Assembly (NCBI GenBank): GCA_905221605.1
Contig: CAJNDS010000380.1
Location: 750,001-814,000, forward strand
DNA length: 64,000 nt
From: Symbiodinium natans
Lineage: Eukaryota; Sar; Dinophyceae; Suessiales; Symbiodiniaceae
Direction: 5' to 3'
In this document: piece after piece, positions 12,290 to 23,200 of the stretch
Layout of the letters: every line of letters begins with the position of its first letter
Position numbering within the stretch: position 1 is the first letter of the stretch
Position numbers and translations under genes: made by a program
The notes under the pieces: generated by a model
Told to the model about the DNA's origin: nothing
Seen by the model: only the letters and a program-made list of their open reading frames with translations
Database searches by the model: none

Positions 12290-13829
12290 GAGTCCGTTGT
12301 ATTGTACAGCTAGACGACCTACCGCTCCAGGCTCTAAAGCCTGCGTTCCTTGCCGTGCAAAGCGCGAGCAAGCCCCATGCTTCTCCATTTCCATTTCCAA
12401 GAATGTAGAACCTCTTAACCCGAAGCTGTAAGCCTCCCCCAAGCCTATGCTTCCCCAAGCCCTTAAACAGCGGCCGAACCTCAAGTTGTTAACATGGGCC
12501 GTTTTTGGTTCAAGCTATCTCACAAGCACAAAAGGTGTAAAGCTATCAATTTCGGATCTAGGGCCGAGGTTTACAAGTTTAGAGCGGCCTCCCAAGTCAC
12601 ACCAAAGGTGCCACTTGGGATGGTCCTTTTCGCATCACAGGATGCATCCAAGGAGGGTCCAAAACAGGTGGGGCCTAAACCCTAAACCCAAACCCCAAAC
12701 CCCAAACCCCAAACCCCAAACCCTAAACCCTAAACCCTAAACCCTAAAGCCTAAACCCTGAACCCTGAACCCTAAACCCTAAACCCTAAGCCTTTGCGGA
12801 CGTAGAGCCGCCGAGGAAGCCCAGCCAGCCTAGTTCCCCCCCTCAACTATTGCGCAGGTGTTGGGGGGTTCCTGGTTTCATGTAGCCTCCCAAGCCTTAA
12901 ACCAAATACAGGGTTAGTGCTGAGGACATCTGGGGAAGTGGTGCCAGATTATTCTTTCTTATAGGTAAGCTTGCCTCCTCAGAATCAATCGTGGAGCCCT
13001 GCCTCCTTGACTATGAGATGTTGCAAGGATCCAGCAGCCTACTTCTGTTGTTTTACAGGGTTCAAACAACAGCTAAGTCATGAGTCAGGGTTTTGGGTTT
13101 CCCGTAACTTCGGGACCCAAACCTAAAACCCCCGCAATCCCAAACTTTAAACTACACAGGCCCACCGCAATTTCTCACACGCTCCGAAGACCAGGTTGCT
13201 GCTAGCGGCGGGCTGAGGCGGGAAGTCCAGCATTCGGCTCTCGGGTTTGGGAGGGTTCGGTAGTTTTCAGCTTTAGGACTTTCAGGTTTAAGGGTTAATT
13301 TTCTTGGCTTCGTTTCTCCTGAAGCCCTAATTAAACGAAAGCCTCATAAGGGTTTAGGGTTTGGGGATTTCTTGGTTTGACCTGCTGCCGACAGCTGCAA
13401 GCCGGCCGAAAAATGGCTTCTTATTCACGGAGCCTGGGGTTAGGGCTTTAGGGCTTCGGGATTAGAAAGGGTTTAGAGGTTCTTTTTTGGTGTTTACCAT
13501 CGGGTAGCTAAGGATGCATGCCGGTGCGTGCGCGTAGGGCCATCAAGAGGCCGAGCCCTGAGCCCTAAACCCTGAATCAAAAGTTGCCTGATCAGTTAGG
13601 CTAGCTCCTAAAACCCCCATGAGGCCTGCGAAGGAGACCGAAGGTTCATTGCGTCCTTGCTATTTGCTGCAGCTTTTGCGGGGCGGCCCCTACGTTTCTG
13701 AGGGCTTCCGGGTCTAGAGCTCTACGGCTTTAGGGGTTTTGATGGGCATCGGTTTCCTAAACCTTACACCCTGAAGCTAGGGTTTAGGAGGGTTTTCGGG
13801 CTTCAGGGCCTTTAGCATCCCGGGCCTCG
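12290..13829. other. Spacer with telomere-like repeats, no convincing gene
   Basis: A CCCTAAA/CCCCAAA block occupies 12674-12791. The rest has many isolated TTTAGGG words (for example 13354-13366) and no frame with the codon bias of the neighbouring genes. Confidence 0.4.
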
Positions 13830-15224
13830 ATGTTGGCTCCGGCGTGCGCCACGCAACCCGCGCGAGCTGCGCGATGCCCGTACAAATCGCTGGGGGGCAC
13901 GCGGTTGCACTTGGCGAGCTTCTCAGCCCCAACGCAGGTTGGAGCTGAGAGACAAGACCCCTTGCCAACCCCTCAGCCCAAAGCCCAAGACCCCTCTAAC
14001 TTCAAGCTTCAGATTCTTTTGCCCCCAAACACCTGTACTTTTCGGGAGTATCTTGGTTTCCTTTGGAGGTCAGGTGCACAGCGGCGGCGCTACTGGCGCT
14101 GGGGCTATCTCGAGCGAGGGCACGCAGGACACCAGGGCCGGGGAGGAAGGCAGTCCCTCGGACTCTCTGCTTCAGGGTTCAGGGTTTAGGGGGTTTCGGC
14201 AGAAGAGTTAAGGCTTTTTCGGCCGTCTTTAATCCCCCTTTCTTTCAACAAGCCTAAACCCACCCACAGCTCAGGTTCTCCAAGAAGCGCAGCTTGAGCT
14301 GGCGCCCGAGAAAGCTGAAAGGGGGAAGGTGCTGCCCAACTACGAGGCCTTCCCCCCACCCCCGAAGGTGCCTACAACGTGGTGGCAGCTGCTGCATCAT
14401 CTGCTCTTCTTTGGCCTTGGGATTGGAACGCTCCTCTTCCAGCCATCTTGGCTGCCAGACTGGAAGCTGACTCTAGTGATGTACCTGCGCCTGGGGGTCG
14501 ACTTGGAAGAGCTGTTGATGTCTATGGGCGCTATAGGTGATCCCTTGGCATAATCCCTTATACATGTATGAATATAGCTTTAGATAACCCATTCAGAAGT
14601 GTTGTTTTTTGGGAGGCGGGGGAGGTGGGGAGGGTTGGGGAGGGTTGGGGCAGCCCCCAGATCCCTCCATCCATCAGGTACAGCGACTTCATGTCAGCTC
14701 TACTGCACAGGACTTTCGACCACGAGGAGTGCCTGAAAGTTCCCGCGCTGGACTTTGTGGCCTATGGGTTTCAGATGCATCATGCGTGGCCGATGGAATC
14801 CACCAAGGGCGTGGGACTCTATCGCCTCTTCTGCGACACGGTTCGCATCCAATGGATCCTACTCGTCTGCTTTGCAGTGATCTCCTCTCACACGCTGCTT
14901 GCTGCACAGATTCTGTATTTGAAGCTGCTCTTTGGTGCTTATGGTTCGGCCGTCGGGCACTTCTATGCACATTTCCCTGAGAACCAACGGCCGTTTCTGG
15001 TGCGTACACTGCAGGGGTTGCACCTGTTGCTGCCGCCCAAGCACCATGCAGTCCATCACCGTGCCCCTTACAATGAGAACCTGACAAGTGTGAGCGGGCT
15101 GACCGACTTCATTGTGAACCCTTTGCTGAAAGACTGCCCGTTTATCCCCACGCTGCTGACATTGCTGGGGCTGTCGATGTTTGATATCCGGCTGATCGAA
15201 GGCTTGTATAGTCGTTTTATGTAA
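13830..15224 (+). CDS. Kua/CarF/FAD4-type lipid desaturase (plasmanylethanolamine desaturase family)
   Basis: Four exons fit: 13830-13937 (ATG start), 14074-14175, 14275-14519 and 14678-15224, giving about 333 residues. The intron 14520-14677 is GT-AG and restores LEELLMYSDFMSALLHR exactly in frame. The catalytic part holds the His-rich motifs of this family: HRTFDHEE, QMHHAWP, HFYAHFPE and PKHHAVHHRAPYNEN, separated by hydrophobic helices. Known members are membrane di-iron enzymes that make the plasmalogen vinyl-ether bond (TMEM189/CarF) or a trans double bond in plastid phosphatidylglycerol (FAD4). The first exon is Arg/Ala/Ser-rich with no acidic residues, which suggests organelle targeting and favours the FAD4-like role, though this is inference. 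An AG 15 bases before the ATG could be a spliced-leader acceptor. The exon 2 donor is uncertain. Confidence 0.78.
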
Positions 15225-15390
15225 GTCCGCGAAGAGAGAACCCGAACATCTACTAAGGAGCTAATCTTACAAGGCGCTGCCAGAAAGGTCATGTATGGGG
15301 CATATCTGGAGAAGGTAGACGGGATCGTTCAACTCGGGTCCTCCGGTCCTCCGACCCGGTGCCCCTTGCTGGGCCGTCAGTCGATGGTAC

Positions 15391-15493
15391 TTGGGATGTT
15401 CCCCCTTATACTAAACAGTCCTTAATTGGGATTCTAGTACCCTCTATTATAATCCCTATTAAGGACTGTTAGTATCAGCAGGGAACATCCCAA
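15391..15493. mobile_element. Hairpin element, family A, with exact 8-bp target-site duplication
   Basis: The 103-bp element begins TTGGGATGTTCCC and ends GGGAACATCCCAA, perfect 13-bp terminal inverted repeats. It is flanked on both sides by gatggtac (15383-15390 and 15494-15501). Its interior has further self-complementarity (cagtccttaa / ttaaggactg). There is no coding capacity, so it is MITE-like. Related copies are at 41615 and 62090. Confidence 0.85.
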
Positions 15494-15796
15494 GATGGTA
15501 CTCTTGTCTGGGGCCACATTCTCCGCTGAGCTGGCTCCTTAAGTGATTTTGAGAAGCCCGGAGAGACCAATAGTCCCTAAGCGCGAGTGAGGGATCTGCC
15601 TCAAATCAGAGAAGAAGGATCCCTGAGCCCGAATCATGGTTTGTGGCATATTCCTCAACTGTCATGGGTATCAGTATTGGGCTCTCCGGGATTGCTGGGG
15701 GAGTTCAGAGAGTCGGGTTGAGGGTGAAGCAGGCTGATCTTCAAAGCTCCCCCGGCCGGCTGCAGGGTGGCTCTCATGCTTGCGGGCCGTAGTACC

Positions 15797-15896
15797 TGAT
15801 ATGGGGGTTTTACGAGAATAAGGGGCCCTAATATAGGCCCCCAAAAGAGAAGGATCCCAACAAGGTACCCCTAATTTCGGAACACCCCCCCATATT
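15797..15896. mobile_element. Hairpin element, family C copy
   Basis: The left end gggggttttacgagaataag pairs with the right end, which reads ctaatttcggaacacccccc. The interior has aggccccc and ggtacccc words shared with copies near 23702, 24289, 28558, 35278, 50336 and 52108. Confidence 0.55.
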
Positions 15897-15924
15897 AGGG
15901 TTTCGGGTTTAGGGTTTAAGCTTC

Positions 15925-17888
15925 ATGACGTCGACTCCTAAGCACATGCAAGCAACCGGTCGGCCATGGCATGCTGCCCACCATCACTTCCGGCGGGTTT
16001 TGGGGGAGAATCCCCGGCGCGCCCAAAGACCGAAACCGCTTGAACAACACATCAGCAGTGAAGTGAAAAAAAATGCCCCCCTCCCCCCCCCCCGAAACAC
16101 AGAAGCCCTCCTCTTCCTAATTAACCATTCAAGTTCCTACGGAGCTTTTTCAAGTTTCGCCAGCTCTTCAGCTCAAACAGGGATGCAGGCGCGGTACTGG
16201 CAGAAAGCATATCTCCACTTCTGCACTTCCTTAAGTTAAAAGCGCGTTTAGTTAGGTTGTGGTGAGTCGCAATCATGTTTCCTCGCTTGCAACTCTTCAG
16301 GTTGTCAGGTTCCCGAGGCACATGCTTGTGTTGAGCATGACCGTTGCAAGTGGCCGTGCATGCTCTAATGTCATGTGGCTCCAAAAGGCGGTGCAATAAC
16401 CAATACCACCTGCCCAGTTGTACCTTTGAGCTCATCTTTTGAGTGCGTTGTGTACGGGGTTAATATGACATGTCAGGGCTGATAATAAGCGAGATCTCAA
16501 CGAGCTGAATTGCTTATCAACGCGTGCACCCTAAACGGTGAACGTGTGTTGCCATTGACGGTGCTGACTTCCTTTGTCCAGCTAAATCTCTACGTGCCTA
16601 CTCCTTCGCATCTCTCCTAGTTCGCCTTAACCGCTTTGGGAACGCACTGTGAGTTTGATAATCTGATCGTCCATAGGATTTGCTGCTGGAGTTCAAGGCT
16701 CCATGTCGTTGGCCTGGTGCGCTTCCACTTTCACCCACTTCGTCGCCTCCTCTTAGCCGCCTTAGGCGGTAATTTTCAGCAAGAGGTGCCAAGTTCAGCT
16801 CAATTAAAGGAGAATACTAAGAGTCGTTTCGGCTCCAGTGCTACGTAACATACATAGCTTTGTCGCCGTTTCAGCGTCATCACTTCCTGTGTTGAGCTTA
16901 ACAACTGCGTGTGGCCTTAATCAGGCTTTAGAGTTACTAGTTGGAACGCCGTGCGTGCCTGCAACCGAGCACTAATTAAGCTTCAAGAGTGAGCATACTC
17001 AGTGTATCTCACTTCTTACGGGCGCTAGTTTCCTTCCATGTGTCGTTGTTGTGTAAACCATGTTGGTCACAAGCGGGGAAGAATTCTCAGCCATTTCCTC
17101 CGTCCACCTTTTCCGCTCCTGGATTCGTAAACATCGTATGCCTTAGCTCACAAAACAGCTATATAAACTTGCCCAGCAACGTGTGTAGGTCTAAGATCAC
17201 CGTGCTGAGTTGCTCGCAGGTTATCACCGGCTCTTCGTAGAATTTGCTTTTCGAATCCTTGGGCGTGCAGCAGGACGCCACCGCCGACCCCCTCCCCCCC
17301 CTCCGTCCGCACTTAGTGCAAGAGCTTCGCAGATAGGTCCCCACTCCAGGAGGAGTTGTTTGCGGGTGGCACCCGTCTTGCGCCGTTGCACGTTCTGCTT
17401 CAAGACTCATTGAATTGAACATTTCGGGGGGTTGCGGCCCTAAGCGCAAAAACTAGGAAACGTTAACCATCCAAAGCCCAAAGCCCAACGCCCCAAGCCC
17501 CAAGCCCCAAGCCCAAAGCCCAAAGCCCGAAACCTAAAAGCCCTCAACCTCAACCCTAGACCCTTAACCCTCAACCATACATCCTGAACCCTTTGAAGGT
17601 TGAGTGTCTTGCAGCTCCTAGGCGGGTTTGGGGGGTCTGATTGGGTTAAGGGCTGAGCTAAGCATGTAGGGTTTAGGGTGCTTGAGGGATCAGGGCAGGC
17701 TACGCGGTTTAGGGTTGGGGGCTTCAGGGTTTTCCAAGGCTTAGGGTGGCTTGAGGATGTAGGGCTTCAGGATTTAAGGGCTTAGCAGGGTGTAAGGCCG
17801 CAAAGGTTTTAAGTTTTACGGCTCACGTTTTGGGGCTTGAGCGTTGAAGGGGTTTAGGGCTTCAAGCTTCGGGAGCTCGGACTGCGCC
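15925..17888. other. Long spacer without a recognised gene
   Basis: Between about 15910 and 17455 telomere-like words almost vanish and base composition is more even than in the flanks. I find no frame with strong third-position bias. From 17460 to 17860 telomere-like words return (ccaaagccc, then gtttaggg-type). A decayed insertion or a long regulatory spacer cannot be told apart by eye. Confidence 0.4.
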
Positions 17889-20075
17889 ATGCTGTGGGTC
17901 CTGGGCGTGCTGGGCGTTCTGCCTTGGCTTTGCCAAGGCGACTTGAGTTTGGGCGACTGTCAAGATGCCACAAGACGGATCCATGTGGCTGCCTTTGCCA
18001 GCGAGCTGGACATGATCCAGTCTGCTGTTTTTGCCTCCACCTCCATGGTTTTTGGTGAGATGGCGCTGCTGGACTACGGCCGCGGGGCAGAGTGGCCCAG
18101 GCTCACCGTGAAGTTGCGGGCGTACCGAGACTACGTGGAGCGAATGTTGGACTCTCAACTCTGCGACTTCGTGCTCTTCCTGGATGCCTACGACGCCGTC
18201 GTCACCGGAACAGAGCGCGAGATCATGGACAGGGTCTTGGCCCTCGAGGCCCGCACCGGAAAGCCCATCCTCTTTGGGGCCGAGACCGCGCCGGATAAGT
18301 ACCAGGAGGCCTTTGAGGACCTGGCCAAGGCCCAGAACGTGAGCACACCCTGGCGGTATCTCAACTCCGGCCTTATGGTCGGTCGAGTCTGGGCACTCCG
18401 CATCTTCTTGAGGGAGACTAGGCTGCATGGTAAGATGTTTGCGGCCATAGTGACACTGGGCCCAAAGCAAAATCTCATGTTGTGCCAGGGTTGAACACTT
18501 GGAATTGGGGGCTGTCAAAGAGAACACGGGGTCACGTCATAGGTGCCTTGTATAACAACCCCGGACGCTCGGGCCTAAAAGCCGTTTCGCGCAAGCTGAA
18601 GTCGAGGAGATGCTCCACGACCGTCCCAAGGAGGACCCGACGCCGGACCAGGTGCTGTGTGCGAACTTCAGCCTGTTCAGGCGCCCGGACCTGGTTCCTT
18701 GGGTTGGTTTTGGGATTCTTTTCTGGTGTTTTCATCGCCTGCATCGGGGCTGATTTCAAGGTCCTTGTTGGGAAGTACTGCGACAGAGGTCGGCCCACTC
18801 GCTTCACCCGCCACAAAGCCCTTGTAAAAGCTTCCAAGCCCTCCTTTCCCCTTAGACTCCTGGCACCCCCACAGCCAGATTACAGACTGCACCATAGCTT
18901 TGTAGTATACATTTTAACCCGGCGTATAACTTACTCCGCCACGCAGGCCACGTAAAGTGCACCCCATGCCTACTCCACTACTCCGCGGTATAGGTCGCAT
19001 CCTTGAGTTCTTGCCTTTTCCTTCAGGTGGGTCGAAACTTTACCCCTCTCCTCTCGATGTGTTTTAGGGTTCGGGTGGTTTGTAGTTTTGGGAAGAGGCC
19101 TCCTTTTTTTTTGAGCACCTACCGCATGCAGGGCCCCCTAACCCCACCTGAGGTTGGCTTGGACTACGACACCGAGCTTTTCTTGAATCTAGACCGAAAG
19201 TTCAGTGTCTGGGTTTACGGTTGAAGTTATAGTTTTTTTTTTCGGTCTAACGTCCAGGTCTAGGGTTTAGGGGCTAGGGTTTACGGTTTAGGTGCCCGTT
19301 AAGGCCTTTTGGGTTTGTAAGCCCCCACCCCCCCAGGGGGTTTTTGAGTTGTAGTTGATGGCGTGGCGAAATGGACAACAACGATTCAATCTCAAAAAAA
19401 GGGGCGGCCTCCGAGAACCTAAGACTCCATAAGAACAGTTGAGGAATGCCTTCGGAATCGAGGGCATCTTGGACGGTGCTTGGGCCTGGGAGCGAGGTCA
19501 GCCCAGGGGCTCCGTGGCCCTCGTGGAGTCGGGGGGCAAGAGGTGGATCGAAAACAAGGTCACCAGGAGGAGGCCGGTGGTCTTTCACTTCCTTGGCTCA
19601 GCAAAGTTCTCCAAGAGGGCGCCTTGCCTCAAGAACCCCTGGTTCATCTGCTACCGATCCTTGCCTTTCGAAGTGGTCCGACTGCTTCTGCCGGAGGCCT
19701 ACGCGGGCTGGCGCCTGGACACGATGCAGGACTTGTTTGACGACTTGTCCACGCCCTGGCTGCCGCGATGGAATGGGGATGACTACCTGCACTTCCAGAG
19801 GACTCTCGGAAATCCAGTGGTGCTCGTACCCTTTTCTCCTCTTTCATCCCTCCGTTTCCCTCAAAAACTTGGAGCCTAGGACTTGGAGCCTCCTTCAGAA
19901 GATGAAGCTCAGAGAACGAATCATCAGCTACCTGGTGCTCTTGGATGTTGCCTTTCTGGCTGCATTCGCCTGGCACCGCTTTCGGCAGCGTGGCCAAGAC
20001 CCAATGGCATGGTGCAACTGGTGCCTTCCCAGGTTCAGACTCCGACACTTGAAGACGGACACCTGTGACGTGTGA
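17889..20075 (+). CDS. PLOD/procollagen-type glycosyltransferase with signal peptide and C-terminal membrane helix
   Basis: Five exons join in phase: 17889-18429, 18596-18702, 19153-19206, 19439-19825 and 19899-20075, giving 421 residues. The start MLWVLGVLGVLPWLCQG is a signal peptide. The core has LCDFVLFLDAYDAVV with an Asp-x-x-Asp site, ILFGAET, WRYLNSGLMVGR, GLDYDTELFLNL and PVVFHFLG. This is the motif order of the glycosyltransferase domain of procollagen lysyl hydroxylases and related galactosyl/glucosyltransferases. The first intron has a canonical GTAAG donor. After the catalytic part the last exon adds a likely single membrane helix (IISYLVLLDVAFLAAFAW) and a short Arg/Cys-rich tail. 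A lysyl hydroxylase domain is absent. A Golgi/ER membrane-anchored sugar transferase is inferred. Confidence 0.78.
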
Positions 20076-21373
20076 TGCGCGTGAGCCCAGAAGGAAAGGG
20101 AGTCTCGCTCCGTCTTGTTGCCTGCTCCGCTCTCTAGCCCAGAAGACCCAAATCTTGATCCCCAAGCCCCGAGAAAGAAGCCCTAAGCCCTGAAAAAAAA
20201 AACAGCAAACCAGACCCTAAACCCTGTAGCCCTAAGCCCTGAACTCTGCCCTAAACACCCTCAGAGCATAAACTAAGACCAAAGCCCAAGCCGGAACATC
20301 GAGCTGTAGGTCGCCTGCCCAGCCTCAATCCTCAAGGCTTTAGGGTTTCGGATTTCTGCGGCTGAGGGTTTAGGGTTTGAGGGTTGGGCTTTTTGAGGTG
20401 AAGGGTTTACAGTTTGGGGTGCAGGCGGTGTAGGGGTTTAGGGTTCCTAGGGGCCCTTTGTTCTGAAAGGCACCTTCAAGTATAGTCGCGGTGAACAGAG
20501 TACCTTGCCGACTTTGCCTTGTTATCTGCATCAGTTTTTGACTCGCAACCCCAATTCAAAACCCACAAAATCTTAAAGCTCTATCTCGAGCTTCGAAGCC
20601 CCAGAACTTTGAGTCCTCCCCGCTCCCCTCAACCAAAAAGGCTTCGAAACGTTTAGGGCTTGGGGCATTAGAGTTTAGCTTACTTAAGACAGCAGGCCCA
20701 AAGCCCCTAAACCGTCGACCCTAAACCCTATGCCCTGAGCCCTCAACACTTCTATAGGCCATAGGGCAGCGCCGGCATCTGAGCGCGTGCCCCCGCGCCG
20801 CGGAAGCCAAGCTGGGAGAGGAAAAATGCAGCGCCCCAGCCCCAAAATAAACATAATACACCCTGCCAACCCGAAGCCCCTACCAGCCCTACTCGTAATT
20901 GCTAAATCCTACTAAGCCTTCAACCCTACCATGAACCCCAAAAGCCTTGATGACCCTGAGCTGGGTTTGTGCGCTGGTCGGGAAGAGGCGGATTTGCAAA
21001 CCCACAGCTTCGAAACACGCCGGCTAGGGTTCAGGGTTGAGGGTTACACGGTTACAGGGTTATAGGGTCATAGCGTTTTAGGGTTTCGGGCTATAGGGTT
21101 TTCGGGCTTTAGGGTTTAGGTTACAGGATGCACAGGAATTGGGGTTTTGGGCTAGGGTTCGGGTTTTGAGTTTCGAGTTTTGGGGTTGAAGAGTGTGGCC
21201 CACCTTCAGTGCCCCATCTTTCGGCTCGGCACACATACACTCATGTTGTCATCTACCTTTAGACAGGAAGTGACGGAGTCGGGGTTCATCTAAGTTATGG
21301 GCCATTTGTCTATCATCGTACGTTCCTCTTAGTTTAGCGTGCCCATCATTTTGAGCAAATCCGCCCCCTGTGG
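20076..21373. other. Spacer with scattered telomere-like words
   Basis: No convincing exon was seen. Many single TTTAGGG/CCCTAAA words and variants occur, such as the ttatagggt/ttttcgggct run at 21050-21120. Confidence 0.4.
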
Positions 21374-21440
21374 ATGTGGCAGAGGCGCCATGTTGCGTGG
21401 AAGGTGGTTGGCCTCTGGTGCCTGGCTTTCTCGCTCCTAG
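21374..21440 (+). CDS. Possible first exon with signal peptide (candidate 5' exon of the FNR gene)
   Basis: ATG at 21374 opens MWQRRHVAWKVVGLWCLAFS, a short basic start followed by a hydrophobic core, ending at a GTACCC donor (21441). Peridinin dinoflagellate plastid proteins carry a signal peptide before a transit peptide, so this would suit the downstream ferredoxin-NADP reductase. The link is by position only. An exon-like segment at about 21869-22001 (WRLHRGRQIPWNIFSPKARG, strong GC at third positions) could follow, but the splice phase does not fit directly. Confidence 0.3.
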
Positions 21441-21585
21441 GTACCCACGGTGGACGCCTTTTTTGTTTTTTGTTTCAGGTGTTGGGTGTCGGGCCCCTTA
21501 TGCATAAGCACAAAACAAGAAAACAAGTTCCCGATCAAACTTCCATCTGCACCGTTCACAGGCTTCCCATTCTCATGCCAAGGTC

Positions 21586-21836
21586 CCTAAACCCTAAACC
21601 CTAAACCCTAAGCCCTAAACCCTAAACCCTAAACCCTAAACCCTAAACCCTAAACCCTAAACCCTAAACCCTAAACCCTAAGCCCTAAGCCCTAAGCCCT
21701 AAGCCCTAAGCCCTAAGCCCTAAGCCCTAAACCCTAAACCCGAAACCCTAAACCCTAAACCCTAAACCCTAAACCCTAAACCCTAAACCCTAAACCCTAA
21801 ACCCTAACCCCTAAACCCTAAACCCTAAACCCCTCT
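21586..21836. repeat. Largest interstitial telomere-like array (CCCTAAA with CCCTAAG sub-block)
   Basis: About 250 bp of CCCTAAA units with an internal run of about eight CCCTAAG units (21678-21725). Orientation is constant. It is not at a window end and is bordered by ordinary sequence, so it is not a chromosome end. Confidence 0.95.
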
Positions 21837-21868
21837 AACCCCCCTGAACCCTAAACCCCCTGTGTTCA

Positions 21869-22545
21869 AGGTTGGGGAACCAGAGGCCCGTCGCCGTGGT
21901 GGAGGGCTGGCGCCTGCACCGCGGCAGGCAGATCCCTTGGAACATCTTCAGCCCCAAGGCCAGAGGGAACGGGATCACCTCGAGCTTCGGACCTTCTCTG
22001 TTTTAGGGAGGGTGAAGGATGCCCAACACAAAAAGGAAGCCAAAGAACGGTTTGCTTCAATTGGTAGCACTTGGTAGGGCTTGTTTAAGTTGATTTGGGC
22101 TGCGGGTTCAGACTCATCCCCGCGTGGAGATTGCAGTCTGTTGGAGATGCGGCACGGTTCTGCGGCTAGCGGCCAGCGCAGGTAGAGCGGCGCCAACCTC
22201 CATGATCGCCTAGACCAGTAGACCCCAATCCTGGTAAACCCTAAGCCCCAAACTCTAAACCCCAACATCTCTGATCCATAAACCTGTTCCCCCCCCAAAC
22301 CCTTCGAGGCACCCTTTCGGGCCACTGTTGTGGCCAACCAGGAGTCGGCTTTTGTTTGGTCCTTTGAGGGCTTGCCTGGACCCACAACCAAGCCCCAAAT
22401 CCCAAACCCCAAACCCCAAACCCAAACCCGAGCCCCAAATCATGAACCCCAAAGCACAGCAAACAGGAGTTGCCCCACGTGCTGGCAGCGCCGGCCGCAG
22501 GCGGCGAGACGCCTGGACTTGGTGGTGGAAGGTCGATCTAGGGAG
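21869..22545 (+). CDS. Candidate exons upstream of FNR, unassigned
   Basis: Three segments have coding-like codon use: 21869-22001 (RPVAVVEGWRLHRGRQIPWN), about 22318-22390 (ATVVANQESAFVWSFEGLPG) and about 22467-22540 (a GC-rich segment after a CAG). They sit between the signal-peptide-like exon at 21374 and the first certain FNR exon at 23201. They could encode the transit peptide and N-terminal part of the reductase or a separate short gene. No family motif was recognised, and phases were not reconciled. Confidence 0.25.
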
Positions 22546-23200
22546 TAGGGTTTAGGGCTTCTCAGTGACTTGATCCATGTGTTAGTCGTAGGGTGGAAAG
22601 GTTTGGGGCTTCAGGCTCTGGGGGCTAAGTGTTAGGGCACTCCAGGGGCTGAGGCTTTAAGAGTGTCGGTTAAGTGCTTTGGGCTTGGGGACGGTTTATA
22701 GGGTTTGTTTTGTTTTCGGGCCTTATGTGTTCAAGGGCTCAGGAGGAGGGCGTAAAGGAAAGAGCAGCGCAGACGTGCATAGCCACAACCGAGGACATGC
22801 CACATCACGCTGAGCCACCATGGGCAGGCGACGCGGCTAAACCTGATGCGTGGCATCCCTTAAGTAGGAAGTGCCTTGCGTAAGGCCTGTCACTGCTCTT
22901 TTTTTCTTGTGCACTTGATGATTCCCTAGCACCGGAACAACCCCAATAATGATTTGCATTGTTTCTTCACAAGAACTCGATTTGGAGTTCTTGCCAGCAA
23001 CGTGTCACTATCCCCTCTTCTTACTACCCCGTCCAAGGCAGGCCACCCGAAAGGCAAGCCAGCCCAACGCAATGGACATCGCCAGTGAAGCCAAAGGTTC
23101 TGCCGCATCTCCCCATCATTCGACACATGCCCCGCAGTGGAGAACTGTGAACCCCACACCCGGAACCCCAAACTGTCACTAGTACAGGGCTCCCCCACAG

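Noticed and set aside
13939-14211. Alternative frame across the desaturase intron and exon 2
   Set aside because: The GT-AG model keeps phase and links leader, linker and catalytic exons. The continuous frame reads through intron-like repeat.
16121-17449. Small ORFs on both strands in the long spacer as genes
   Set aside because: No frame has consistent third-position bias and no motif was recognised.
17862-18527. Long reverse-strand ORF opposite the glycosyltransferase
   Set aside because: It is a shadow of the biased codons of the + strand exon, which has clear family motifs.
21586-21836. True chromosome end
   Set aside because: The array is internal, has ordinary sequence on both sides, and other arrays occur throughout in both orientations.
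22085-22140. tRNA-like sequence (gggttcagactcatcccc)
   Set aside because: Only a T-arm-like word is present; no acceptor, D or anticodon stems could be drawn.
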